From positions 1 to 64,000 of the forward strand of contig NZ_OPYL01000006.1 in NCBI RefSeq assembly GCF_900343125.1: a stretch of 64,000 nucleotides of DNA. The letters run 5' to 3'. The stretch comes from Dysgonomonas sp. Marseille-P4361. Its GTDB lineage: Bacteria > Bacteroidota > Bacteroidia > Bacteroidales > Dysgonomonadaceae. The notes under the pieces are model-generated. The model was not told the origin of the DNA and did not search any database. It saw only the letters and a program-made list of their open reading frames with translations. The stretch's first letter is position 1. The number at the start of each line of letters is the position of its first letter. Both the position numbers and the translations under genes were made by a program. Shown piece after piece: positions 35,450 through 44,074 of the stretch.

Positions 35450-37213
35450 TTAGAATTTGAAACTCAATCCGCCTAAAGCATTAAAGCCTTGTAGAGGGTA
35501 GCCATATTGTAACTCATATTTTTGGTTCAATATGTTATTGGCTTTGGCATAAACCGACAGCCAGTTTGTTACTTGATATGTTCCTTTTACACTTAGTTCA
35601 TTCACATCTTTCATGCTAACCATAGAGTTGCTTTCAGTAGTCTGTGCATATGTTTTGCGACCTCCTGCATAAGTATAATTTAATGATAGAATAAGCTTGT
35701 CAATTGGTCTGATGTCTGCATTAAATTCTGCTACAAAAGAAGGAAGTCCCCAAGCTTTTTTCTCACTAAGGAGTTCTCCCGAAGGAAGCATATGCTCGTT
35801 ATCATATTTAACAGTATAGAAGTAGCTAACTATTTTTGCATACAAGTCGGTACGAGGGATAAGATTCGTCTTTATTAATCCTCCTATATGCCCTGTAGAA
35901 ATATCAGCATAAGTAGGTATGCTAACATTGCTCCACGTTTCGGTATAGCTTCTTAAGTATAGATGGTCATTGTCTGTCTTTTTGTATCCGGCAAACAGGT
36001 CAAACTCAAAACCACTGATAACACCCGATTTGAATCCTGCCTTAAGATCAAATAATGTTTTAGAATACTCAACACGCGTCTCAGGTGTCATGTAGCGATT
36101 TTCTTGCAGAATGTCAAGATAGGTATTGTTGTTAACCCCTCCGGTAGCTTCGAAGTAAAGTACGTTTACATCATAGATGCTAACATCAGCTTTCACGTTA
36201 GGAGAGAAATGAAGCTTCTTCTTAATGTCAAATATACCGCTTACATTAACGCCTAAGTCAACATTCCATGTAGAACCTTGAAGCTTGATATAAGGTGTTC
36301 CTGTTATAGTAGTAAGATTATGAAAAGCTTCTTCGAATAGCTCTTCGTTCCCAAAAGAATGATTCATGAAATTTCCTTTTACTCCTACCACTTTATCTGC
36401 ATCCAGGTCTGCATAGAAATTAAGGTCTAAATCCAATTGTCCACCTTTGGGCGCAAACTCTTTAGTGACAGGACCAAATTTACTTTTGAAGCTTTGGTAT
36501 CTGATGTTCCCGTCATATTTAAGTTCTCCTTCATTTTTCAGACTCGACTTCAATCCTGCGCCTATGCTGATAACATCTACATTCTGTTTCGAATCAATAT
36601 CGAAAGGCAATACATCGGAAGCTCCGGCCATGATAAAGCTGTTGCCATAATAGTTATATGCAGTATTGAAGAACGAAGCATCGAAAGATAAGATCGATGG
36701 CTCGAAGAAATGTTGATATTTCAAGTTTACATTCGTGGCTGAATATTTAGCCTTAACATCCTCTTCCAAGTATTTTTTACCATCAATATAGTCTATCATA
36801 CCATTAGTAGAAGAGTGTGTAGCAAATAGGTCTAGTCTGTCAGTTGCAGAATTAATAATTCTGACACCGGCTGCACCTTCGATATTTGCATGTGTACCTC
36901 CGCCTATATCCAAGTAGCCGCGTTTTTTGCTGAAGTCTACTGTGGTGTTGATATCTCCGGAGGAAACTTTGCCTAATTGATTACTGGTAATATTTAGCTG
37001 TGGTGCCGAGCTTACAAAATTGAATTGTTTAGCCTTTACCTCCGGTGTGAAGATAGAAGGTGTTGTATTTATTTTCGAAGCATCCAGCATTGTAGGGTTA
37101 TATTCTCTTTCGAGTAATACCTGACGAGTAAGGGTTGAGTCTTTTTGCGCCATTGCAGCTAAACTTACCATGCCTAACCCAGCTATAAGGATTGATTTAT
37201 ATAAAGTATTCAT
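35450..37213 (-). CDS. Plug-less TonB-receptor-like outer-membrane beta-barrel
   Basis: 587 aa from the ATG at 37213, which gives a tight Sec signal (MNTLYKSILIAG ... AMAQ). An ATG eight codons upstream (37237) is possible and would start 8 bp after the TPR gene. The mature protein is rich in alternating beta strands with aromatic girdles (LKYQHFFEPSILSFDASFF, VSYFYTVKYDNE) and ends in Phe (GGLSFKF), as outer-membrane barrels do. There is no CarboxypepD-like or plug domain, unlike SusC. It is last in the operon DUF3109 - NUDIX - TPR - barrel and may work with the TPR protein at the outer membrane. The cargo is unknown. Confidence 0.85.
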   Translation of the reverse strand: MNTLYKSILIAGLGMVSLAAMAQKDSTLTRQVLLEREYNPTMLDASKINTTPSIFTPEVKAKQFNFVSSAPQLNITSNQLGKVSSGDINTTVDFSKKRGYLDIGGGTHANIEGAAGVRIINSATDRLDLFATHSSTNGMIDYIDGKKYLEEDVKAKYSATNVNLKYQHFFEPSILSFDASFFNTAYNYYGNSFIMAGASDVLPFDIDSKQNVDVISIGAGLKSSLKNEGELKYDGNIRYQSFKSKFGPVTKEFAPKGGQLDLDLNFYADLDADKVVGVKGNFMNHSFGNEELFEEAFHNLTTITGTPYIKLQGSTWNVDLGVNVSGIFDIKKKLHFSPNVKADVSIYDVNVLYFEATGGVNNNTYLDILQENRYMTPETRVEYSKTLFDLKAGFKSGVISGFEFDLFAGYKKTDNDHLYLRSYTETWSNVSIPTYADISTGHIGGLIKTNLIPRTDLYAKIVSYFYTVKYDNEHMLPSGELLSEKKAWGLPSFVAEFNADIRPIDKLILSLNYTYAGGRKTYAQTTESNSMVSMKDVNELSVKGTYQVTNWLSVYAKANNILNQKYELQYGYPLQGFNALGGLSFKF

Positions 37214-37245
37214 TGTTTTCTCTTTTTTTAGGTTCATGAGTAAAA

Positions 37246-40242
37246 TTACTTCAAGGTGCTCAGACGTGTAGAAATCATATCTTTGATATCGGTCTCAGAT
37301 CCTTTATAGTTTGCCTGTAAGCTTTCAAGATACTGACGGGCTTGGAAGTTGTCGCCTTTAGCCGCATAAACATCAGCCAGAACGATAACAGCTCTCGCCA
37401 TCCAATATTGATGAGGAGTTCCCTCTTTCATGAAGCTAAGAACTTGGCTTTCTGCCTTGTCGTATGATTTAGCTTGGAAGTACATGTCAGCTAACAAATA
37501 TTGAGACTCTGCTCCAAATGCCGAACGAGTGTCTTTTGCTACAATTTGCAGATCTGCGATTGCCTTATCTGTTTGGTTCAGATTCTTCAACGATTGACCT
37601 CTGTAGAAGTGTGCCTCTTTGCTTACATCAGACGAAAGTTTTTTGTCTTCCAACAGTTTATTTGCTGCCTCAACCACTTCGTTGTCTTTCTTCATCAGGT
37701 AAGCACATCTCAGCATACCTAAACGACCTACATTACGATTGTCAGCATTTGCTGCAACCATACTTAGATGATCGTAAGCCGCGTAAGCCGCCTGATAATT
37801 TTTGCGATCGAATTCAATACCCGAAGCGAAAATCAGCGCATCGTCAATGTATTTAGGGTTGTTAGAGTTGATAACTTCTCTGAAATGGCTCAATGCAGAG
37901 TCGAAGTCTTTGGCATCGAATGCCATGCTTCCTAGGTAGTAATGAGCATCGCTAGAGAAGACCCCTTTAGGGTATGCTTGCAGGTATTTCTCAAATGAAC
38001 CTTTTGACTGCGCTTTATTTCCTTTGATGTAAACATTCTCTGCAGCCAGATAAGTTAACGAATCCTGTCTTGTAGCAGAAAGGATAGTTCCTTTACCAAG
38101 TGAGTTAACATATGCAGCATACGAATCGATATCGTTCACATCTTTATATACTCCCTCTAAACTTTGTATTGCTGTACGAGCTTCGTCCGTATTCGGATAA
38201 TTATTGATTACTTGCTTGTAAGCAGCAATTGATTTTTGAGAGTTGTTTAGGTTGAAATAAGATTGACCTAATTGCACACCCGCTTTTTGAGCTAAGTTCG
38301 ATTTAGGGAAGTCTTTCAATAGTTTTTCAAGAACTTCTATTGCTTCACGCTCTTTGTCTTGCATTATTAATGCACGGCTTTTTTCGAACAATGCATCATC
38401 GTAATATTGAGAGTTCGGATACTTGTTCATCATGCTGTTTAGTGCAGCTATTTTACCGCCATAGTTACGTTGCAGTCCAAGAACAAATGCTTTTTGGAAT
38501 TCGGAGTAATCCGCATTTCCAGGGTTGGCATTTGCAGCCTGTGAATAATATGATTCAGCTTGGCTGAAGTTACGGTTGTATAAGAAGCAGTCTCCGATGC
38601 GGTTTAGTGCATCCGGATAACTTGGAGATTGTTTGTTTGTTTCTGCCGAAACATATTTTCTGAAATTATTCAATGCAGAATTGTAATCTCCGGTCTGGTA
38701 GTTTGTATAAGCCAGATTGTATAATGCTAAAGGATAGTTTTTGTTTCTCGAAGAAGCTTGACCTACAAATGTAGCATAATCTCTTCCGGCAGAGCGGTAA
38801 TCGCCTTTGCGATAAAATGTTTCTCCTCTCCAAAAATACGATTCGTTGCGAGCCTCTCTGTTGTAGTCTCCCATATTGATCGTTGTATTGAAATGCTCGG
38901 CAGCTTTATCATATCTTCCATCAATAAACTCTTGTACACCAATTTGGAATAGGATAACTTGTTTTGCATCAAGAATTTGTTTTCCCGGAGATTTTATAGA
39001 ATTGATAGCCGTTAATGCTGTATTATAATTTTTTGTAGAAAGTAATGTAGTTGCTAAAACTTCGTTTACTTCATTCGTATGTTTAGAATTCGGATATTCG
39101 GTCAGGAAGCGTTGCGAAGCTGTGATTGCTTGTCCAAAAGCCGACCCCCCATCCTGATTCATAAGCATAACGTAATTGTATAGAGCTTCCTCGCTGATTG
39201 TACGGTCAAACTCAGCTCTTGCAGCAGCGTCGAAAGCCATGATGGCATTTCTTGTTTCATTTACTTTCAGATACGATTGTCCGAGTAGCATATAACCTGC
39301 CTGACCAAGAAGATCGGAAGTGGAAGCCACGTTTTTCAACGCATCCACAGCGTTGCGGAAGTCGTTCGTTCTGTAATATGCTTCTGCTAATTGGTACATA
39401 TCTTCGCGGAAAGGAGAATCAGTTCTCTCAACATACTGACTGTAATTGTTTATCGCATTCTGAGTGTCTCCCGAACGGTAATAGCTGTTTCCGAGCAAAC
39501 GGTAAACTTCTGCCGTATTTGCGCTATTGGGATATGAAGCTAGATAATCTCTTCCTTGAGAAACTGTTTCGTTCAGGTCTCCTTGCAGATAAGCAGCCTG
39601 CATAAGGAAGAAAGTTGCATTCTCTTTGTATTCTTGTTTTCCTTTCAATTTACGGAAAGTAGGGATGGCTTTGTCATATTCTCCATCTTGGAAATTGATA
39701 TAAGCTAGGTAGTAAGATGCCGGTTCAGCATATTTTTTACTATTGCGACTCAGTAATCCAAAATAGCGTTTAGCTTCATCTTTGCTGCCTACTTGTAGAT
39801 TTGCATAAGCTGCTCTGTAGCTAAAATCTTCTTGCTCCGATGGAGTAAGGTAATCCATGTCGGATTGAGAAAACCAGTAAAGTGTTTTGTCCCAATCTTT
39901 CTCTACAAAATGGGTTGTTCCGATGTAGAAACATACTTGGTTGCGGTGGTAAGTTTCCGGATATTCTTCTAAATATTCTTTTAGAAGTTCAGCTGCATTT
40001 TCGTTTCCTAGTTTATACATGGAAGCAACAATCATGAAATCAGCTTCGCTCCAAAGTTTATTCTTCTTAGACTTTTTCTTGAATTCCTCTAGAGTATTCA
40101 TACTCCCTACGTAATTGTTGTCCTTGAACATCTCTTTACCTTGCGTAAAAAGCCTATCAGGGAGTTCCGTGTACACGGACTTTTGCGCGTAAGCGAATTG
40201 TACGCTAAACACTACGCCTAAAGCTACAAGTAGTTTTTTCAT
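37246..40242 (-). CDS. Large exported tetratricopeptide-repeat protein
   Basis: 998 aa. A Sec signal (cleavage near AYAQ, residue 19) is followed by TPR-like helical repeats along the whole length. Examples are WFSQSDMDYLTPSEQEDFSY, AEVYRLLGNSYYRSGDTQNA, ALYNLAYTNYQTGDYNSALN and AHYYLGSMAFDAKDFDSAL. The protein is probably periplasmic or bound to the outer membrane, acting as a scaffold. Its start overlaps the NUDIX stop by four bases and the barrel gene follows at once. Together these suggest a TPR scaffold/barrel unit. Confidence 0.9.
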   Translation of the reverse strand: MKKLLVALGVVFSVQFAYAQKSVYTELPDRLFTQGKEMFKDNNYVGSMNTLEEFKKKSKKNKLWSEADFMIVASMYKLGNENAAELLKEYLEEYPETYHRNQVCFYIGTTHFVEKDWDKTLYWFSQSDMDYLTPSEQEDFSYRAAYANLQVGSKDEAKRYFGLLSRNSKKYAEPASYYLAYINFQDGEYDKAIPTFRKLKGKQEYKENATFFLMQAAYLQGDLNETVSQGRDYLASYPNSANTAEVYRLLGNSYYRSGDTQNAINNYSQYVERTDSPFREDMYQLAEAYYRTNDFRNAVDALKNVASTSDLLGQAGYMLLGQSYLKVNETRNAIMAFDAAARAEFDRTISEEALYNYVMLMNQDGGSAFGQAITASQRFLTEYPNSKHTNEVNEVLATTLLSTKNYNTALTAINSIKSPGKQILDAKQVILFQIGVQEFIDGRYDKAAEHFNTTINMGDYNREARNESYFWRGETFYRKGDYRSAGRDYATFVGQASSRNKNYPLALYNLAYTNYQTGDYNSALNNFRKYVSAETNKQSPSYPDALNRIGDCFLYNRNFSQAESYYSQAANANPGNADYSEFQKAFVLGLQRNYGGKIAALNSMMNKYPNSQYYDDALFEKSRALIMQDKEREAIEVLEKLLKDFPKSNLAQKAGVQLGQSYFNLNNSQKSIAAYKQVINNYPNTDEARTAIQSLEGVYKDVNDIDSYAAYVNSLGKGTILSATRQDSLTYLAAENVYIKGNKAQSKGSFEKYLQAYPKGVFSSDAHYYLGSMAFDAKDFDSALSHFREVINSNNPKYIDDALIFASGIEFDRKNYQAAYAAYDHLSMVAANADNRNVGRLGMLRCAYLMKKDNEVVEAANKLLEDKKLSSDVSKEAHFYRGQSLKNLNQTDKAIADLQIVAKDTRSAFGAESQYLLADMYFQAKSYDKAESQVLSFMKEGTPHQYWMARAVIVLADVYAAKGDNFQARQYLESLQANYKGSETDIKDMISTRLSTLK

Positions 40243-40760
40243 ATTTCCATTTTTTGTATTGTCTTAACAACTTCTTTGACTGATGCCAAACCGAAAAGAT
40301 CGGGTTGCAAATCTGCTATTTTTATAAATTGTAGGTTCGATACATCATCATCTGCTCTCAGGTTGGATGTATCTTTCACGTTGCATAAATAAACTAAATC
40401 TAATGTTTGGATCTCAAAATTGGAGTACATATACCGATTAGGGATAGAAAATAAATAGTTGAGGCTATCAACCTCAAGCCCGGTTTCTTCCTTAACCTCT
40501 CTGATTACGGCTTCTTCTCCGTTTTCGTCCATGTCGACAAAGCCTCCGGGAAGGTCTAAAGTGCCTTTGACGGGTTCGTGTGCCCGGGTGGCAACCAGTA
40601 GTTCCTTTTCCTCGTTGAGTATAAGGGCGATGGTGGAAGAACTAATATTGAAATAGTAAGTGAATCCACAATTTCCGCACTTATTCGATTTAAAATCGTT
40701 CTCTTTGAAATCGTTCGATCCACACTTTGGGCAATATTTAAATTGAGATAAAGGATGCAT
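40239..40760 (-). CDS. NUDIX hydrolase with N-terminal zinc ribbon
   Basis: 173 aa. A zinc ribbon (Cys10, Cys13, Cys28, Cys31) precedes the NUDIX domain. The Nudix box is complete at about residues 73-95, with Glu79, Arg87-Glu88 and Glu91-Glu92 in the pattern GX5EX7REUXEEXGU. The ribbon-plus-Nudix layout resembles NudC-type NAD(H) pyrophosphatases, but the length is shorter and the NudC SQPWPF motif is absent, so ADP-ribose or another nucleotide diphosphate is equally likely. It overlaps the TPR gene by four bases. Confidence 0.9.
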   Translation of the reverse strand: MHPLSQFKYCPKCGSNDFKENDFKSNKCGNCGFTYYFNISSSTIALILNEEKELLVATRAHEPVKGTLDLPGGFVDMDENGEEAVIREVKEETGLEVDSLNYLFSIPNRYMYSNFEIQTLDLVYLCNVKDTSNLRADDDVSNLQFIKIADLQPDLFGLASVKEVVKTIQKMEI

Positions 40761-40806
40761 TGATTTTTTTATTGTATATAAATAATAAACAGTTTTTGAT
40801 GTTTAT

Positions 40807-41388
40807 TTATTGTTTCTCTACTTTATTATATTCTTCGGCAATAAAAGATAATTCTTTATACCACTCTTCTCCGAACTTGCGAATCAAGGGTTCTTTGAGA
40901 AACTGATAAACTTTCAATCCGTTCTTGTTGCCAAGAGCCACAGCCGCTTTGCATACACTCCAGCGGTGATAGTTAACCGCCGTAAAATTTTTGTATCGTT
41001 GCAGACGGATTGGGTAGAGATGGCATGATATAGGTTTGTAGAAATTGACCTTACCTTCTCTGTAGGCTTTTTCTATGGCGCATTTGCATATCCCTTTTTC
41101 GTCGTAATATGTGAATACACAGTCTTTACCATTGACTATGGATGTGACCATTTCGCCATCGTAATCCTTGTAGGCTACACCTTGTTCTTTGATTACGGCT
41201 TGGGCTTCGGGCGAAAGATCGTCCCAAACGTGGGGTAAAAGATCTTCTATTATTTTGACTTCCTTATCCTCTAGAGGTGCTCCAGATTCTCCCTCTACAC
41301 AGCATTCGCCTTTGCAGGCAGATAGGTCGCACAGGAAATTTTCTTCAATAATATCTGCTGCGACTATCGTATCTTCGATTTGAAACAT
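40807..41388 (-). CDS. DUF3109 family cysteine-rich protein
   Basis: 193 aa. A cysteine cluster near the N-terminus (Cys20, Cys25, Cys29, Cys30 in CDLSACKGECC) and further cysteines in KDCVF, ICKCAIEK, SCHLYPIR and WSVCKAA suggest a metal or iron-sulfur site like that of the YkgJ/CxxCxxCC families. Function is not established. It heads the minus-strand operon leading to NUDIX, TPR and barrel. Confidence 0.88.
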   Translation of the reverse strand: MFQIEDTIVAADIIEENFLCDLSACKGECCVEGESGAPLEDKEVKIIEDLLPHVWDDLSPEAQAVIKEQGVAYKDYDGEMVTSIVNGKDCVFTYYDEKGICKCAIEKAYREGKVNFYKPISCHLYPIRLQRYKNFTAVNYHRWSVCKAAVALGNKNGLKVYQFLKEPLIRKFGEEWYKELSFIAEEYNKVEKQ

Positions 41389-41538
41389 TTATGTCTTTGT
41401 GTCTTTTAGTTTGAAAACTTTTCAAAAAATCGCTATAAAGATACATTTTTCTATCCACTTGATAAATAAGTTGGCTTGCTTTTATGATCTCTTTGTATTT
41501 GCTTGTTTGTATAAGGTGATTAAATAGTAATTTTTTGA

Positions 41539-41570
41539 TTTGCCAGATCGCACAAATTCATTTACTTTTG
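41539..41570 (+). promoter_or_regulatory. tRNA-Arg promoter
   Basis: TTTG (41539-41542), a 20-bp spacer and TACTTTTG (41563-41570, followed by C) form a near-perfect Bacteroidetes promoter 38 bp upstream of the tRNA. Confidence 0.78.
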
Positions 41571-41608
41571 CAGAGTATTCCTCCAAACAGAGAATGAGTA
41601 AATATGTT

Positions 41609-41680
41609 GGCGCAGTAGTTCAATGGATAGAATAGAAGTTTCCTAAACTTTAGATTCGGGTTCGATTCCCGGCTGTGCTA
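41609..41680 (+). tRNA. tRNA-Arg (anticodon CCT)
   Basis: A full cloverleaf can be drawn: acceptor GGCGCAG / CTGTGCT, D arm GTTC/GAAT, anticodon arm GAAGT / ACTTT with loop TTCCTAA (CCT at 41642-41644), T arm TCGGG / CCCGG with TTCGATT. The discriminator is A and CCA is not encoded (CAA follows). It reads AGG codons. It has its own promoter and terminator. Confidence 0.96.
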
Positions 41681-41684
41681 CAAA

Positions 41685-41718
41685 GAAAGCCGCAGATGAT
41701 GCGGCTTTCCTTGTTTTT
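41685..41718 (+). terminator. tRNA-Arg terminator
   Basis: GAAAGCCGCA (41685-41694) pairs with TGCGGCTTTC (41700-41709), loop GATGA, then a T-rich stretch. A near-identical hairpin recurs at 42136-42163. Confidence 0.88.
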
Positions 41719-41837
41719 CTGCTAAGGATAACTAATGTTAAGTTAAAATTATGTCATAATTGATCAGTATATCAAACAATTATCTTTAAAATGTTGTTTT
41801 AGTTTTGAGAGAAATTCATAAATTAATCATTAATTCT

Positions 41838-42041
41838 ATGACTGCGGATAAAGATAAATTGAAAAAAAATGAAGGCTTGGATACTCGATTAGGGGCTCCA
41901 ATGAAGAAAATTGCAGGGTTGAGTAGTGATATGAAAAAATCAGAGTCGGAGCATTTACACGCTTTTCGTGAAGATGTGAATATTGGAGAAGAAGAGGAAG
42001 AGCAAGATAAAGATAATGAAGAGGATATTTCTACATGTTGA
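41838..42041 (+). CDS. Small acidic protein of unknown function
   Basis: 67 aa from the ATG at 41838; an in-frame TTG at 41805 is less likely. The N-terminal half is basic and lysine rich (KDKLKKNEG, MKKIAGLSSDMKK); the C-terminal third is strongly acidic (EEEEEQDKDNEED). It has no signal peptide. It lies between the tRNA-Arg terminator and the decayed tRNA copy, with no clear promoter or Shine-Dalgarno sequence. It may be a real small protein or a chance ORF. Confidence 0.4.
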   Translation: MTADKDKLKKNEGLDTRLGAPMKKIAGLSSDMKKSESEHLHAFREDVNIGEEEEEQDKDNEEDISTC

Positions 42042-42061
42042 TGTTTCCGTTGTTAATTTGT

Positions 42062-42130
42062 TTGTCAATAGTATCATAATAAGAGCCATTCTCTTGGATA
42101 ATATTCTGGTTTTGATTCTCGACTGTACTA
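42062..42130 (+). pseudogene. Decayed tRNA-Arg-like relic
   Basis: The 3' part is clearly related to tRNA-Arg: 42103-42130 (ATTCTGG ... CTGTACTA) aligns with 41654-41680 with a few substitutions and one inserted T. The homology continues through the spacer into the downstream terminator. Upstream, TAGT..TCA (42069-42076) can be aligned to the D arm, but the anticodon arm is lost. It cannot fold as a tRNA. Confidence 0.6.
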
Positions 42131-42135
42131 TAAGG

Positions 42136-42163
42136 AAAGCCGCAGGTGATGCGGCTTTTTTTT
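42136..42163 (+). terminator. Terminator of the tRNA-Arg relic
   Basis: AAAGCCGCA (42136-42144) pairs with TGCGGCTTT (42150-42158), loop GGTGA, followed by a longer T run than the functional copy. It differs from the tRNA-Arg terminator stem-loop by one base in the loop. Confidence 0.85.
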
Positions 42164-42277
42164 GTTTAAATTTTTAATACTTAGGCTATGCTTCCCATTT
42201 CTTTTTCTTAGCGTACTCTACAAAATATTTAATTATAGATACACATCCCGATGTAAAAAGCAAGACTGAGTGTATTC

Positions 42278-42685
42278 TCATTTATTCTGAAATAAATGTT
42301 GTTTGACTAACTGATATAGATCACTCATTCCGTCAAACATCCATAATTTTACTACCAAAACAATAAAAAGGAGTGAACCTAGTATGCTGGTGATTTTTAC
42401 CCACAAGGGTTTACTCTCCATTTCTTTTAATAGCTTAGCTTCTCTTGTTTTATAATAGTTGTAAAGAATTTTGTCTAAGATTATAAATAGCGAAATTGGT
42501 ATTAAGACGCTATACATAGGATATTTATGCCGCATATCATATTCATATGCATTAACCACCGAAAAACATAATGAAATGATTAAAAAAGCCATTACACCTG
42601 TTATGCTAATAATAGGTGACCAAAACTGTTGCACACGAATAATTTTTACAAAGAATATGTATAGCGAATAATATAGATATTTCAT
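42278..42685 (-). CDS. Small integral membrane protein, unknown
   Basis: 135 aa. Three hydrophobic segments are visible (about residues 23-42, 58-72 and 96-115) between charged loops (YDMRHKYPM, NYYKTREAKLLKEMESK). I recognise no family. It lies in the accessory-looking stretch downstream of tRNA-Arg, with a second unknown membrane protein next upstream on the same strand. Confidence 0.6.
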   Translation of the reverse strand: MKYLYYSLYIFFVKIIRVQQFWSPIISITGVMAFLIISLCFSVVNAYEYDMRHKYPMYSVLIPISLFIILDKILYNYYKTREAKLLKEMESKPLWVKITSILGSLLFIVLVVKLWMFDGMSDLYQLVKQHLFQNK

Positions 42686-42754
42686 AACAGGTTTTTCCTA
42701 AAATAGATGAACTCCCCAAAGCAGAGTTTTACATGATTGGTCTCGTGTTAGGAG

Positions 42755-43069
42755 TTACTTGAGATGGAGTTTAATCGGGTCTGTGTTCTTTTTGCCTTTG
42801 TCTGTTCTTGAGATTCTATTTTTATAAAGAATAATAATATTAATCGTTATTAAAATAAGAATTGATATGGCAATTAAGGCTATTCTCCAAAGAGTTTCTT
42901 TATAACCAATAGTGATAATTTCTTCTAAAGAACTTCCCTGTAAAAAATATTCTCTGCCTCCAGGGTCTCTAAAGCACTTGAAATACAGAAAAACATTGTT
43001 CCATTCAATAATGATGAAAAATAAAGCTACAACTAGAAGGAGTAGATTAACTTTTAATATTGTTCGCAA
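42755..43069 (-). CDS. Small membrane protein, unknown
   Basis: 104 aa. There are two transmembrane segments (about residues 5-22 and 63-82), with a loop containing KCFRDPGGREYFLQG between them and a basic C-terminal tail. No family is recognised. It is 69 bp upstream of the other small membrane protein on the minus strand and may be cotranscribed with it. Confidence 0.55.
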   Translation of the reverse strand: MRTILKVNLLLLVVALFFIIIEWNNVFLYFKCFRDPGGREYFLQGSSLEEIITIGYKETLWRIALIAISILILITINIIILYKNRISRTDKGKKNTDPIKLHLK

Positions 43070-43141
43070 GCAAGTATTATTCGTTTAGAATAGCGGTATA
43101 AAATTAGAGGTGAAAAAACTTTTCACCTCTACCTTTATTTT

Positions 43142-43405
43142 TTACAATCTTTCGATCAATCCCAGATTCTCCATTTCTCGTCGTGCAGCCTTTTTGTCGA
43201 AAGTAGTTAGTTCTGTTTTAAACTCTACAGTATCTACACAACCACCGACTGTAATGCGAAGAGATAAGACAGGTTCCCAATCGCTGCTAACGTTGTATCT
43301 GCCTAATTCGAAATAATTGTCAGCACCTTTAAAGCTAAGATCATTTGCATCTTTTAATCCGCCAGCTTCGGCAATTTTCTTCAATTGTAAGTCTGTAATA
43401 TTCAT
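43142..43405 (-). CDS. Small conserved-looking cytosolic protein, unknown
   Basis: 87 aa. A helical N-terminus (DLQLKKIAEAGGL) is followed by a beta-rich middle (YFELGRYNV, PVLSLRITVGG) and a helical end. It has no signal peptide. Base composition and codon use resemble the rest of the window, and the ORF is well formed, but I recognise no family. Confidence 0.6.
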   Translation of the reverse strand: MNITDLQLKKIAEAGGLKDANDLSFKGADNYFELGRYNVSSDWEPVLSLRITVGGCVDTVEFKTELTTFDKKAARREMENLGLIERL

Positions 43406-43580
43406 ATCATATCATTTTTTATTGTTGTAGTCTAACAAATATACCATTTTCTGACTGATTGCTGTGCCTTTATTTCAGTTTTATTTAATCTAAAGTTATT
43501 TAATTGAGTGTTTTTTTTGATTTTTATTGCGAGTTCCTCTGATATTTGTTAATTTTAGGGATAACCTTAAGCTTTACGTT

Positions 43581-43889
43581 ATGAATAGAGATCAAATTAT
43601 TAAGGAGTATATGTCCTCATATAATGCTATAGTGGCAAAATATAAAGAGAATAAAATCTTAGCCTTGGTAGAAGATATTAATCTGGCTATTTCGAGATCG
43701 GATATGAAAGTGATGAATGAAATTCATGAAAGAATATCGGAGTGGAATGATGAAGTGTCGATGTTACAAATGCGTAGGGATGCGCTCATGGCTAAAGATA
43801 AGAGTTATCGCTTGCCCTCTGTTGTCGAATTTATGATTGTCTACGATCATATAAATAAAGAGTGGCGATTTAATACGGAAGCTTACTAG
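43581..43889 (+). CDS. Small helical protein, unknown
   Basis: 102 aa from the ATG at 43581; an upstream in-frame start at 43527 would add 18 hydrophobic residues and is less likely. Most of the protein should be alpha-helical and perhaps coiled coil (LVEDINLAISRSDMKVMNEI, ISEWNDEVSMLQMRRDALM). No family is recognised and no operon partner is visible. Confidence 0.58.
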   Translation: MNRDQIIKEYMSSYNAIVAKYKENKILALVEDINLAISRSDMKVMNEIHERISEWNDEVSMLQMRRDALMAKDKSYRLPSVVEFMIVYDHINKEWRFNTEAY

Positions 43890-43928
43890 TCTTTTTTATA
43901 TTATCGGATATATTTTGTTTGCAGAAAA

Positions 43929-44050
43929 AGTGAACCCCGCAAAGGTAGTTTCTTTGCAGGGTTCTGAAGTGTATTGTCTGTATTAAAGGGAGTCTGCATC
44001 GGCAGCCTTTTATTTGAAAGGCAAGACCTGCAATCCTCGTAAAAGAGGTT
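43929..44050. other. Intergenic cluster of three hairpins
   Basis: GAACCCCGCAAAG / CTTTGCAGGGTTC (43932-43944 with 43952-43964, one mismatch), GCCTTT / AAAGGC (44005-44010 with 44017-44022) and CCTC / GAGG (44035-44038 with 44045-44048). The first may end the preceding gene although no T run follows. The rest could be part of a structured RNA or 3'-region; no function can be assigned. Confidence 0.4.
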
Positions 44051-44074
44051 TCCCTTAATAATATATTAGTGTGT

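Noticed and set aside
37246-40242. TPR repeats as a DNA-level tandem repeat array
   Set aside because: The similarity is only at protein level; no near-identical DNA repeats are present.
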